A stretch of DNA of 64,000 nt from Hymenopus coronatus (Eukaryota > Arthropoda > Insecta > Mantodea > Hymenopodidae), in contig CM060899.1 in assembly GCA_030762935.1 (NCBI GenBank), positions 67,072,501 through 67,136,500 of the forward strand. Reading direction: 5' to 3'. The notes under the pieces were generated by a model, which was not told the DNA's origin, did no database searches, and saw only the letters and a list, made by a program, of their open reading frames with translations. Positions within the stretch are counted from its first letter, which is position 1. Every line of letters starts with the position of its first letter. Both the position numbers and the translations under genes were made by a program. Of the stretch, positions 9,723-20,256 are shown in pieces.

Positions 9723-10553
9723 TTACTTTATCTATACGTACTATATACATAGTCTATACAGAAGGTATTGCACTCCAACAAAAATGCGATACCGAGATTT
9801 CGCCGGAAATATATGTTTTAGGGTCACCTTTAGCTAAAAAAAGCATTTTCGGAAAAAGGTCCGTGTGCGTGTGTGTGTCTGTGAACAGGATAACTCAAAA
9901 ACGAAAAGGCGGTAAAATACCAAACTTAGTATTTAAGTTTAATATCTTTCAGGGATGCGACACGAAGATTTGGAGAAAAATCCCCCCACCCGCAACTATG
10001 ATTTTCTCAAAAATGGTTCTAACGATTTTGATTAAAATATCGTACATTAAAGCTATTTACCTGACAAATTAAAAGTATATCTTGAATTTTTTGGGAGTAG
10101 CCTCTGAGGAGTACTTTATTCTGGATGAATTTTACGGAATTTTGAATAGCTGCTAAACCGTAAGAGATGGACAAAACCTTACTACACGAAAAATGTAGAG
10201 CACGTTAAAACATACTCTTTATGATATATACATTTTTTTCGTGTAGTTTATTGTTTTTGAGACATTCCTTGTTTTTGGTTTCATCTTTGAAAAGCTTATA
10301 CTTTTCCCATACAGGAATTTGTCAACTGCTATCCATACAAACAAAGGAAGTTCAGTCACGTAGCAACCAGCTTTTGAGTATCACTTTAACCTATGGTACT
10401 CGCTTATTTCGCTTCTACTTACAAGTAAGCAAGTAATAAGACTATTTTTGCTAATTTTTTCTCGATTAGCGTGAAATAAATGGAAGTATAAGGATTTTAA
10501 CAATAATTTGTTGCAGAGATGTAGTGAAATCCATGTGAATGGAACACATCAGA
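9723..10553 (-). mobile_element. R820 full-length copy
   Basis: R palindrome at 9723-9770, internal palindrome at 9918-9935 and L end finishing acacatcaga at 10553. It is flanked by T-rich sequence at both ends. Confidence 0.85.
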
Positions 10554-10631
10554 TTTTTATTGTCTACTGCACCCTAAAATTCCATATGTAAAAACATATT
10601 AAACTACCCGGAGTAAAACGTCTGCTATGAT

Positions 10632-10822
10632 CCATTTCCAGGACTTTCTCCACCTGTTCTGTAAACATACCTTTGTTGCAAAACATTATCCTTTTATCTA
10701 CTTCATGCTAATTGAGACAAAATCAGCAGAAATTATTTTATTACCTGCATTCCTGTAAGAAGAAGAAGAAAAATAAGTAAGGGAATGAATACACTAAGTT
10801 AAAGGGGTAGTCAAATATTTAA
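10632..10822 (+). mobile_element. R820 fragment, L third
   Basis: A decayed L end (ggactttctccacctgt) continues through atctacttcatgctaattga to ggtagtcaaatattt. It then meets the L end of the next copy. Confidence 0.65.
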
Positions 10823-10825
10823 AAA

Positions 10826-11219
10826 TCTAATGTGTTCCATTCACTTGACTTTCTCTACATCTCTATAACAAATAATTGTTAAAAAGGTTATGCTTCTATT
10901 TACTTCATGCTATTTGAGAAAAAAATTAGCAGAAACAGTCTTATTACTTGTTTCTTTGTAGGTTAAAGTGATAGTCAAAAGCTGGTTGCTATGTGACTGG
11001 AGTTCCTTTGTTTGTATGGACAGAAGTTGACAAATTCCTGTATGAAAAAAGTATAAGTTTTTTAAAGCTGAAAATAATAACAAGGAGTATATAAAAAACG
11101 ATCAACTCCTTGAAAAAAATGCATATAACGTAAATTATGTGTTTTAACGTGCTGTACATATTTTGTGTGGTAAGTGTTTGTTCATCGCTTACAGTTTAGC
11201 AGTTAAGCAAAATTTCGTG
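10826..11219 (+). mobile_element. R820 half, left arm of inverted dimer
   Basis: It starts exactly at L (TCTAATGTGTTCCATTCAC) and follows the family to cagttaagcaaaatttcgtg. It is joined there to an oppositely oriented copy that begins in the internal palindrome. Confidence 0.85.
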
Positions 11220-11875
11220 AATACCAAACTTAGTATTTAAGTTTGGTATCTTCCAGGAATGCGACACGAAGATTTTGAGAAAAATTCCACCACCCCAAAC
11301 TACCGTTTAATTGGATATATTTTCGAAAATTTTTATCTTCTCAAAAACGCCGCTAAATATTTCGATGAAAATATCTTATATTAAAGACATTTACCAGACA
11401 AATAAAATGTATATCCTGAATTTTCTAGAAATAGACTCTGAAGACTACGTTATTCTGGATGATTTTTGCGGAATTTTGCATAACCGCTAAACCGTAAGAG
11501 ATAGACAAAAACTTACTATACAGAAAATGTAGAACACGTTAAAACACACCATTTATGTTATATACATTTTTTTTCGTGGAGTTGATCGTTTTCGAGTTAT
11601 TGCTTGTTTTTGGTTTCACCTTTAAAAACGTACGTGGGAATTTGTCAACTCCTGTTCATACAAACAGAGGAACTTCAGTCACATAGCAACCATCTTTTGA
11701 CTATCAATTTAACCTATGGTACTCCCTTATTTCTTTTCTCCTTACAAGGAAGCCAGTAATAAGGCTATTTCTGCTATTTTTGTCTGATTATCATGAAGTA
11801 AACAGAAGCATAAGCTTTTTAACAATAATTTTTTGTAGGGATTTAGAGAAAGTCATGCGAATGGCACACATCAGA
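11220..11875 (-). mobile_element. R820 copy lacking R, right arm of inverted dimer
   Basis: It begins at ataccaaacttagtattt, the internal palindrome, and runs to a complete L end (acacatcaga, 11875). The 1,050-bp unit 10826-11875 therefore has an L terminus at both outer ends and no R palindrome. Confidence 0.85.
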
Positions 11876-12704
11876 TTTATAAAAATGTTTCGTAAATTTT
11901 GTTCTAAATTCACGGATGTGTCACTGAAACTTTAAACCGAAAATAAACCTACGTTTTTTTCCGTTGAAAGAGTTGAAGTAATGTTGAAGATACGAATGAT
12001 TTGAGTCAATTATATTGCATATTTGAATATCTAGATTCTCTGCCTAATAAGTTCCATTCACAGATCACTTATAATACTTTTCCTTTACCAATAAAATCGT
12101 ACCCAATCACTGAGACAAGCGAGGCATATGATTGTAAGTGAACACGCCTCCAGTCAACTACTCCTAACCTGCCCTGTTTAATTCCGTTTGATTAATTGCC
12201 TCGTGTATCTTTTTCTGCGAGAGCCTTTTTGAATTTATACATTTCAATTGATTAATGATTTCAAGCTCGTATCTTTCAGCTGTGACTGAGTAATTAATCT
12301 TCATTGCGAGCAAGTTTTAATTATTACCACTTGTCTTTAAATTACTTTACCCTTTTCCGCTTCGTCTAAAGAACAACAAGTGCCTTTGAAAATAACAACT
12401 CTTCTGGGAATTTTAGAGGGAAGCTGAAGGAAAAGAGGAAATATAAAACGAGAAAAAAAAATATATAAAAGAGTAAAAATAAAATGACACCGAACACAGA
12501 AAAGTTATAAAAACACGAACTCACTAGTTATGTAATACAAAGTAGCTTTTTTGAAGGAAGACGAAAATATGACCTACTTTACATTTTCTGTTGTTTTACA
12601 ACGTTAAAGTGTTCACAAAGTAACATTTTACGTGTGAATACAGGTGCTTTCTTGTGTTGTATAAGGCTTAGTTTCTTATATTTGGAACATTTGAATAATA
12701 ATAA
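11876..12704. other. Unassigned AT-rich DNA
   Basis: No coding frame or repeat match is recognised. It ends in an (AAT)n tract. Confidence 0.5.
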
Positions 12705-12737
12705 ACAAATAATAATAACGATTATTATTATTATTAC
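12705..12737 (+). repeat. (AAT)n/(ATT)n microsatellite
   Basis: aataataataaacaaataat changes to an attatt run near 12720, so the tract contains a small inverted simple repeat. Confidence 0.85.
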
Positions 12738-12740
12738 TCT

Positions 12741-12868
12741 CACCCGGAGGTCCCGCGTTCGATTCCCGGCTGGGGCGGGAAAGTTTTCTTTAACCAGAAT
12801 TATTCCCTAGTCTGGAAGTATTATGTGAGAGGGCATATTTATGTTTGTGTGTGTGTATGTTTGAGGAA
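12741..12868 (+). mobile_element. SINE5 copy, 5'-truncated
   Basis: A B-box-like GCGTTCGATTCCCGGC at 12752-12767 follows a shortened tRNA 3' half. The tail ggcatatttatgtttgtgtg resembles the tail of the reversed copy at 57308-57422. Confidence 0.5.
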
Positions 12869-12999
12869 AATAAAATTATTTAAACCCAACGTAAAGAACC
12901 TAGAGACAACGAGTTGTTTCTAATGGAAAGCCCCCGATATGACCCTAGATGTTAAAGGGGATGTCTATATCAATGAAGCAATAAAGAAATAAAAATATA
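12869..12999. other. Unassigned AT-rich DNA
   Basis: Leads into an (AAT)n tract at 13000-13027 that is the target of the mariner insertion. Confidence 0.5.
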
Positions 13000-13027
13000 G
13001 ATAATAATAATAATAATAATAATAATA

Positions 13028-13811
13028 CGAGGTTGGTGCAAAAGTCATGGCAACTAGTTTTTTTCTTGTAGATATGTGAACGGATCACAAGCTCTGTGAC
13101 AGCTGGTAGTAGCGCAGCGAGGGCTGTGAAATCAGTTGGTGAGTGTCGTGCGAGATGGAAGTAACCTGTGTTGAGCACCGGGCTAACATTAAAATAGCCG
13201 TGCGACTGCTACGACGTGGCGTTCGGGAGAAACGTCCGGAGCTTGTGGACATTGCAATAATCCTGCACGACACTGCAAAACCAAATAAAGCAAGTGTGTA
13301 GGGCAGTTACTGCGACGTTGGGGATGGGAAGAATTGGAGCACCTACCGTACTCTCCCGACATTTCGCCCCGTGACTTTGATCTCATTTGAAAGATTAAGG
13401 AAAACTACTACGTGGTAGGTGGTTTGCAACACGAGACGACATTGCTAATGCTGTGCGCGAACAGATGACCCGATTCACACATGGTGCGGTAAATGCTGCG
13501 GCAATTTGTATTCAGCGCCTCCCACGTCTTTGGCAGCGTGTGGTGACAGTAGCAGGGGACTAATTTAAGGATCATTAGGCCCAGGTTAGTCATGTCAACT
13601 GTATGTATACTGTGTTATCATTCTTTTGCACCGTGAAGGCCATATTGTCCAGTATACTACTGTAATAAATTAGTGTGTTACGATATTCAGTGCTATTCAT
13701 TATCCACTCATGTAGTTAAAACCTGTCCTTTCGTCTGTATGTCACATTTTCCAACCGGACTGGTATCTTCATGAAAATAAGTAGTTGCCATTACTTTTGC
13801 CCCAACCCTCG
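13028..13811 (+). mobile_element. mariner-like element, 784-bp deletion derivative
   Basis: Left end CGAGGTTGGTGCAAAAGTCA and right end, reversed, CGAGGGTTGGGGCAAAAGTA form terminal inverted repeats of about 28 bp. The element is flanked by TA dinucleotides at 13026-13027 and 13812-13813, inside an (AAT)n microsatellite that continues on both sides. Full mariner-type elements with this transposase are about 1.3 kb, so roughly 500 bp is missing from the middle. Confidence 0.9.
13155..13563 (+). pseudogene. mariner transposase remnant (SETMAR-like), deleted and broken
   Basis: The frame opens MEVTCVEHRANIKIAV, the N terminus typical of one group of insect mariner transposases. It passes straight into VREKRPELVDIAIILHD, which carries the second catalytic Asp in the family. 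About 200 residues with the helix-turn-helix domains and the first catalytic Asp are absent. After a frame disruption the C-terminal signature follows: LEHLPYSPDISPRDFDLI, then an in-frame stop where an F or P codon is expected, then the end VVTVAGD. It cannot encode an active transposase. The element may once have been mobilised in trans through its intact termini. Confidence 0.85.
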
Positions 13812-13829
13812 TAATAATAATAATACTTT

Positions 13830-13872
13830 CAGTCTGACTCTACCTATCCAAATCCTGTTTTACACATGGACA
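13830..13872 (+). mobile_element. SINE3 tail fragment
   Basis: tttcagtctgactctaccta followed by tccaaatcctgttttacaca matches the tail seen at 21075-21120 and 21377-21420. Confidence 0.7.
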
Positions 13873-13884
13873 GTATGAACAAAA

Positions 13885-14285
13885 TCATATGTTCCATTCA
13901 CGACTTTCTCTACATCGCTGCAACGAATTATTGATAAGCTTATTCTTGTATTTACTTCATGCTAATGGAGAAAAATAAGCAAAACTAGTCTTACTACTTG
14001 CTTCCTTGTAAGTAGGAGCGAAATAAGGGAGTACCATAGGTTAAAGTGATAGTCAAAAGCTGGTTGCTATGTGATTGAAGATCCGTTGTTTATATAGACA
14101 AGAGTTGACAAATTCTCTTGTGAGAAAAGTATAAGTTTTTTAAAGCTGAAATCAAAAACAAGGAATATCTCGCAAACGGCCAACTTCACGAAAAAAGTGT
14201 TTATAACATACATTATGTGTTTTAATGAGTTCTACAAGTTTTGTAATGTAAGTTTTGGTGTATCTCTTACAGTTTAGCAGTTAGA
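13885..14285 (+). mobile_element. R820 fragment, L half
   Basis: Begins at L (TCATATGTTCCATTCACGA) and ends at cttacagtttagcagttag. It has the same internal end block as the left arm of the dimer at 10826. Confidence 0.8.
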
Positions 14286-14457
14286 TGTGGATGGTGTACA
14301 GTGAAATTATATTTTATACACTTTTCTATGAGATACCACTTGGTGTATAAGTTCAGGAATAATAACCGCATTTGGAGATGTGTAGTACTCCCAAATAGCT
14401 TCAATTAAGGTAGGGAAATTGTACAAGCACTTGTTTTGACATTACAAACATGTTTGA
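14286..14457. other. Unassigned DNA
   Basis: No recognisable feature. Confidence 0.4.
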
Positions 14458-15070
14458 GAAAAAAGTATCACATGATTTTCTCTAAGTCGTTAAAAGGCAT
14501 ATTCATCTGTCTACTTTATGATAATTGGGATAAACATTAGCAGAAATTGTCTTAATTACTTGCTTCCTTGTAAGTAGAAGGGAAATAAGAGTACACATGG
14601 GCTAAAGTGATACTGAACTATTTTAAAAGCTGGTTGCCATCTGGTTGAAAGCCGTTTCTTTGCAGTGGCAGAGTTTACAACTTTCCGTGAGAGAAAAGTT
14701 TAAGTATTTTAAATCTGAAACAATAACAAGGAATATCTCAGAAATGGTCAATTCCACGAGAAAAAAAAAACGCATATGACATAAATTGCGTGTTTTGACG
14801 TCATCTACAATTTTTGTGTAGTTAGTTAAGATATAAATTGTATTTTCCATATAAATATTTTTAATATACGGTATTTTAATCAAATTCATTAGAGCCATTT
14901 TTTAGAAAAATTTCGAATTTTTTTCCATGTAAAGGATAGTTTGGAGTGGGGGGGGATTTTTCTCAAAATCTTTGTGTCGTATTCTTGGAAGATACCAAAC
15001 CTAAATACCAAGTTATGTATTTAACGATCTTTTCGTTTTTGAGTCATGCTGTCCGCAGAAACACACACAG

Positions 15071-15108
<38 letters not shown>

Positions 15109-15169
15109 ACACACACACACACCACATTCATTTTTTTTTTATTCAGGAGGACCCAAAACATATATTTCA
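14458..15169 (+). mobile_element. R820 copy, subfamily C, left arm of inverted dimer
   Basis: A decayed L end (atcacatgattttctctaag) continues through the subfamily C block (tggttgccatctggttgaaa, gcagtggcagagtttacaac) and the (CA)n stretch to ggacccaaaacatatatttc. It joins a reversed copy at 15169/15170, just before the R palindrome. Confidence 0.8.
15065..15122 (+). repeat. (CA)n microsatellite inside R820
   Basis: About 20 CA units with one interruption, an expansion of the CA-rich stretch found at this position in every R820 copy. Confidence 0.95.
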
Positions 15170-15397
15170 ACTCCTGTCCATGTAAACAAAGAAACATCGA
15201 TCACATAGCAACCAGCTATTGACCATCACTTTAACCTATGGCACTCCCTTATTTCGCTTCTACTTACGAGGAAGCAAATAATAAGACTATTTCGGTTAAC
15301 TTTTTCTCGATTAGCATGAAGTAAAGAGAAACATAAGCTTTTTAACAATAATTTGTTGCAGAGATGCAGAGAAAGTCATGTGAATGGAACACATCAG
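15170..15397 (-). mobile_element. R820 fragment, right arm of inverted dimer
   Basis: Runs from ctcctgtccatgtaaacaaa to a complete L end (acacatcaga at 15397). With 14458-15169 it forms another unit with two outward L ends and no R palindrome. Confidence 0.85.
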
Positions 15398-15968
15398 ATT
15401 TTTATATTTATTTCTTTTCTCTGGGCTGTGTAACTATGCTTCACCCCTCACTGCTGTATTACGCCATATCATCAGCTGATTTGCCGACCACTGACTTTTA
15501 GGAACAGATAATCAGGAAACAGGGACAAATTTTAACCTGCAAATAGAGAAGATGTAATATATGCGACAACAATGAACTTTAGTCGTTTAATTAAGTTGGG
15601 GATTACACGAGTTTCGTTCTGTACCTTTGGGAAATTTCAGTTATCATAACGATGGCAGTTTTGCTGTTATAGAAATAGTATAGTAGAAGACCTAAAAAGG
15701 AAGAGAGAAAAAAAAAAAAAAAACAAGAATTTGTGAGCCCATGGGAAATTACCAACCATCAACCAAATATAAGAATGTGTTTTCAAAGCTATGGATGAAT
15801 AATTAGTGTTTATTCTTCCTCTTCTTATCTTTCGCACGGAAAGTTCCTACAGTATTTCTTCTCCTTTGGTATGCTCACACACAAACAAGCAGATTCACTC
15901 TCAGGCTAAATTCGGTGACAGATGCATTTCATTCATACATCATAGTGTATAGAAACGACACTTTAGTT
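15398..15968. other. Unassigned DNA
   Basis: No gene or repeat match is recognised. An A-run of about 20 bp lies at 15706-15724. Confidence 0.45.
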
Positions 15969-16240
15969 ATGGACGCTCTTTAACTGCTGTGGTTCTCAGC
16001 GTCCCATTCTATACTGGGCCTGAAAAACCGCTTGATTTTACTCAGAGTCCTCTATATCAGGCTTGAGGTTCTTTTACGAGCCGTAAATCTACAACACAGG
16101 ACCCACGGCTTTTCTTCCCCTCCGAACGAAACCATGCTAAGGATTTTTACGCCCCAAAAAAATCCATCGTCCTCCGCCGGGTTTGAACCCGCGACCTTGG
16201 TTGAAGTTAGTATGGTAACCATTCTACCACGGAACGCGAC
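15969..16240 (-). mobile_element. SINE1 copy, nearly complete
   Basis: On the minus strand the tRNA-like head (CGTGGTAGAATGGTTACC as A-box region, GGGTTCAAACCCGGCGGAGG as B-box and acceptor) is followed by the body blocks gtaaaaatccttagcatgg and ttacggctcgtaaaagaacc. It ends ccataactaaagt. The plus-strand copy at 50818-51114 has the same blocks in the same order. Confidence 0.85.
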
Positions 16241-16281
16241 ATAATATGCGACGGTATGGCGCCACGTTGAAGAGCCAAATA

Positions 16282-17596
16282 CAGGGAGTTTCAAAAAGAA
16301 TATACGCATTTCGAATGCATATATTTATTAAATTTTAAGACATACGAATATGAAACTTTACACATATATGTACGAATCTCTCAAGTTCAGATTACAGATG
16401 TTCAATATGTCCTCCAACAGCGACATGAACAATATCACATCGATACTCAAATTTCGCCCATACGCGGGCAAGCATGTCCTCCGTCACTGATATTATGGCA
16501 GTACGGATCCGGTTCTTCAGCTCTTCCAGGTTCTGTGGGAGTGGTGGTATATAAACGTTGTCTTTAACGAAACCCCACAGGAAGCAGTCACACGGTGTCA
16601 AATCCGGTGACAGTGGAGCCCAGCTGAGGCATGCTAAGTCGTCAGCTCCTGGACTACCAATCCAACGGTTCGGTAGTGTTTCAATCAGATATTCGCGCAC
16701 TCGGCGACTCCAGTGAGGGGGTGCCCCGTCTTGTTGAAAAATGAAGTTGTCTTTGTGCAGCCTCAGAAACAACCAGTTTTGTAAAATAACGAGATATTGC
16801 TGACTGACAACCGTGTTTTCATCAAAGAAGAATGGGCCGTAAACAGATGTTCGGGATATCGCACAAAACGAATTGTGGGAATCTCGTACATGTTCAATGA
16901 CTGCATGTGGGTTCTGTAGGCCCCAAATTCGAACATTGTGTTTGTTTACCTACCACTAACATGAAAAGTCGCTTCATCACTAAACACGATGTGTCGTGCG
17001 AAAGTGTTCTCATTGTCAATAGCATCAAGAATCTCGTTACAAAATGCCACACGTTTTCATTTGTCATCAGGACGCAGAGCTTGTAACAGCTGTAACTTGT
17101 ACGGCTTCATAACCAACCGACGTCTCAAAACGCGCCAAATTGTTGTTATAGGCAGTTTTAACTCCCAACTGGCACGACGAGTTAATTTTGAAGGACTACG
17201 TTGGAAAGCAGTTTGAATTCTTGCAACATTTTCTTCAGGAACACGAGGGGATCAGGACTCTTTCCTTTACATACACATTCGGTATCTACAAACTGTCGAT
17301 ACCATCTACAAATGTTCCACCCATTTGGAGGATCAAAGTGGTACCACAACCTGAAACGTCTTTGCACTGTAATCATGGAATTACACTCGAGAACACAAAA
17401 TGATTTCTGCTGCGGAGTAGCCATTTTAAACATATGACGGTTAGCAAGTAAAACAGAAGACAACTGACATCTAGTGGCTGTTAATATAAACTAGACTATG
17501 TATTCGATTCTCCAATAGCCGAGCCGAGGCGCAGCGATCGATAGTTTGGACATAATAATACTTTGTAGCACGTATATTCTTTTTGAAACACCCTGT
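16282..17596 (-). mobile_element. Tc1/mariner-superfamily element, 1,315 bp, decayed
   Basis: Left end CAGGGAGTTTCAAAAAGAAT and right end, reversed, CAGGGTGTTTCAAAAAGAAT give terminal inverted repeats of about 25 bp, flanked by TA on each side. Length is normal for a complete Tc1/mariner element. The transposase frame runs on the minus strand and is interrupted, so the copy is dead. The TIR start resembles that of the 434-bp element at 4168, but the following bases differ. Confidence 0.88.
16392..17424 (-). pseudogene. Tc1/mariner transposase pseudogene
   Basis: The N-terminal part starts MATPQQKSFCVLE and contains RRFRLWYHFDPPNGWNI and CKGKSPDPLV, a helix-turn-helix region of the type common in insect Tc1/mariner transposases. 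A central decayed part still shows DEATFHVSG with the first catalytic Asp. It is followed by VYGPFFFDENTV. The C-terminal part has FQQDGAPPHW with the second Asp and LSPDLTPCDCFLWGF with the third. It ends GGHIEHL at 16392. At least two frameshifts separate the three parts. Loss of function is certain; the exact subfamily is not. Confidence 0.88.
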
Positions 17597-17598
17597 AT

Positions 17599-18408
17599 AT
17601 AATGGTTTTATTGTTGTCCACTTTAATCAAGTGTGTATAAACAGTAGTCATACTAAATGGATAACATACCTTCACTTTCATCTATTCGTTTATTCTTGAC
17701 TAGAATTGATACGTGTTTGGACAAGCACTTTGCTTTGCATGCTAATTGATTTATGATTTGTAGCAGCTTTTCCTAATTGGCGACTTAACTAAACTTCTCT
17801 CGCAGAACTTGTTACTTTCTTAATTTGTTTGTATATAACATTTATAACAATTACTTTACACAAGTATAATAGTTTATCAACGAGTAAACGTGCCTTTAAA
17901 CTTAGCGGCGAGTGTTCCCAACAACAATTAGGCGTACATGACTTAGTGATGACTGATTGACTGCCTCTCCTTGACTCCCTGATTACATAACTACCCCAAC
18001 ATCCTACAATCTGTTGCTTATATAGTAAATTCAGATGTTATGGCTGCTTCATTCTTATTGGTCAGAAATACCGCGCACTTGGCGTCTATGTGTCCCATAA
18101 TGCGTTTCTTCTTAACCGAAATTCATCATAAACACCCTTCTCTAAGATTCCGGGGTTCACGAAATTGTCTTTCGCTTATTCCTCTATTACACGCACACGT
18201 ACAAGAGTACGTGACTGACAATAGCGTTCTCTTTCACAAAGAACGTTCAGCAGCCTAGTTTGGTAAACAACTTGAAGGTGTGCTTGCTAGAAGCTAGCTT
18301 TGTACACTATGAAATATATTAAATAATTGATAAATAAACAGAAGTAATAATAAGAATAAGAATAATAATAATAATAATAATAATAATAGCGAGTCCTACT
18401 AATGGTCT
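17599..18408. other. Unassigned DNA with (AAT)n
   Basis: No gene is recognised. A (TAA)n tract of about 11 units lies at 18358-18388, just before the inverted R820 pair. Confidence 0.5.
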
Positions 18409-18556
18409 CAAGTGTATAGAGAAGGTACTGTATTGCACCCAATAATTCGATACCGAGATTTCGCCTGAAATACTCTAAAATATTAGAAAAAGGTGTGTGT
18501 GTGTCTGTGGGCAGCATAGCTCAAAAACAAAAAGTACATAAAATACCAAACTTCAT
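18409..18556 (-). mobile_element. R820 R-terminal fragment, left arm of R-out inverted pair
   Basis: Half of the R palindrome (gtgtatagagaaggtact), the cccaataattcgataccgag block and the TG stretch lead to ataccaaacttcatattt. The centre is the internal palindrome. Confidence 0.8.
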
Positions 18557-18732
18557 ATTTACGATCTTTTCATTATCGTGTTCACAGACACACACACACA
18601 CGGACTTTTTTCTGAAAATTCTTTTTTTGGATACAGGGATCCTAAAGCATATGTTTCTTGGTATCGAATTTTTGGTTGGAGTCCAATGCCTTCTATATAC
18701 ATTATGTACATAGTACATGTAGAGAAAGTAAA
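18557..18732 (+). mobile_element. R820 R-terminal fragment, right arm of R-out inverted pair
   Basis: Continues tacgatcttttcattatcgt, a CA stretch and ggtatcgaatttttggttgg, then the R palindrome ending GTAGAGAAAGTAA. With the left arm it makes a 324-bp foldback with R ends outward and no L end. Confidence 0.82.
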
Positions 18733-19324
18733 AATCAGTAGGGTCGATAAAAGCTGGAAGTCTCGTTATATTACTTATGATAATTTCTGTGGTTAGCTTT
18801 AATATTTTGAAGTAGAGCGGCGCATTTCTGTCTAAAATAAATTTCTATTCTGTTTCATGGTTTGTTACGTTTGAACTCGATACATTTCAGTAATTTGCCC
18901 TTGAGCTGTATTATCCTGTGCCGCTTTGATCTTCGCTAAGGTGGGATATGGTCTGTGGTGGTTTGCAGCATCAGGTTGTCATGACGTCATCCCCACGACG
19001 TGCTTCCCTAATGTTACGCGGAATAGCGCCATTCATTATCGCCTTTCATCGCTCGCCAGTGAGAGGGCGCACTAATATAATGTCGGCCGATGGTGGATGG
19101 GGCAATGAAATGACCACGGACCAAAGGCCTTTTATTGCACGCTGAAACAGACGCCAATTCCTAGCGCTTTTAATAGCAGCATATATCTTTTGTTTTCCGC
19201 TTGTGCTCCCAGACAGCACACAACTGCTCCCCAAGCAGCGCCAACAACTTGGGTTGAAGCTGTTCATTGATAACTGAGATGGAATCCATAAATACAACAA
19301 TATATGTTATTGATTTAATTGTTT
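18733..19324. other. Unassigned DNA, GC-richer in the middle
   Basis: 18940-19260 is clearly less AT-rich than its surroundings. Overlapping short frames of 65 and 84 codons exist on opposite strands, with no recognisable motif. I cannot support a gene. Confidence 0.4.
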
Positions 19325-19445
19325 TTACTTTCTCTACACGTACTATGTACGCAGTGTACAGAAGAGGTATTTTAAAGCACCCAAAAATTCAATATTTCAC
19401 CGAAAATACATGTTTTGGGCCCCCATGAATCCAAAAAAAGCATTT

Positions 19446-20195
19446 AAGCATTTTTACTTTCTCTATACGAACTATGTACAGTGTATAGAGAAGGTATTGC
19501 ACTCCACCCAAAAATTCGATACCGATATTTCACCGGAAATATATGTTTTAGGATCCACTTTATCTAAAAAAATATTTTCAGAAAAAGGTCCGTGTGTGTC
19601 CGTGTGTCTGTGAACACAATAACTCAAAAACGAAACGTCGGTAAAATATCAAACTTGGTATTTATGTTTAGAATCTTCCAGGGATGCGACACGAAGATTT
19701 TGAGAAAAATCCCCCCCCCCCCAAACTACTCCTTACATGGAACTTTTTTCGAAAAATTTTACTTTCCAAAAAATAGCTCAAACGATTTTGATTAAAATAT
19801 CGTATATTAAACATATTTACCTGACAAATAAAATGTATATTTTGAATTAAAACACACAATTTATGTTGTATACATTTTTTTCTTGGAGTTGATCGTTTTT
19901 GAGATATTCCTTGTTTTTGTTTTCAGGTTCGAAAATCTAAACTTTTCTCATACAGAAATTTTGGCTACTCATGTCCATACAATCAAAAGACCTTTAGTCA
20001 CATAGTAACCAGCTTTGGACTATCGCTTTAACCTATGCTACTCCCTTATTTCCTTTTTACTTACAAGGAAGAAAGTAATAAGACTATTTCTGCTCATTTT
20101 TTCTCGATTAGCACGAAATAAATAGAAGCATAAGCTTTTTAACCACAATTTGTTTCAAGAGATGTAGAGAAAGTCATGTGAATGGAACACATCAG
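19446..20195 (-). mobile_element. R820 nested copy
   Basis: A complete R end (TTACTTTCTCTATACGAAC) and a complete L end (acacatcaga) bracket a copy with a deletion in the core (tttgaattaaaacacaca). It sits in the T-run of the outer copy's gcatttttagaaaaagg block. Confidence 0.85.
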
Positions 20196-20217
20196 ATTTT
20201 TACAAAAAGGTCCGTGT

Positions 20218-20218
20218 G

Positions 20219-20252
<34 letters not shown>
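20218..20252 (+). repeat. (TG)n microsatellite inside R820
   Basis: About 15 TG units in the variable stretch of the outer R820 copy. Confidence 0.95.

Positions 20253-20256
<4 letters not shown>

Noticed and set aside
18940..19290. GC-richer block with 65- and 84-codon frames as a gene
   Set aside because: The frames overlap on opposite strands, and no motif, splice structure or start context supports either.
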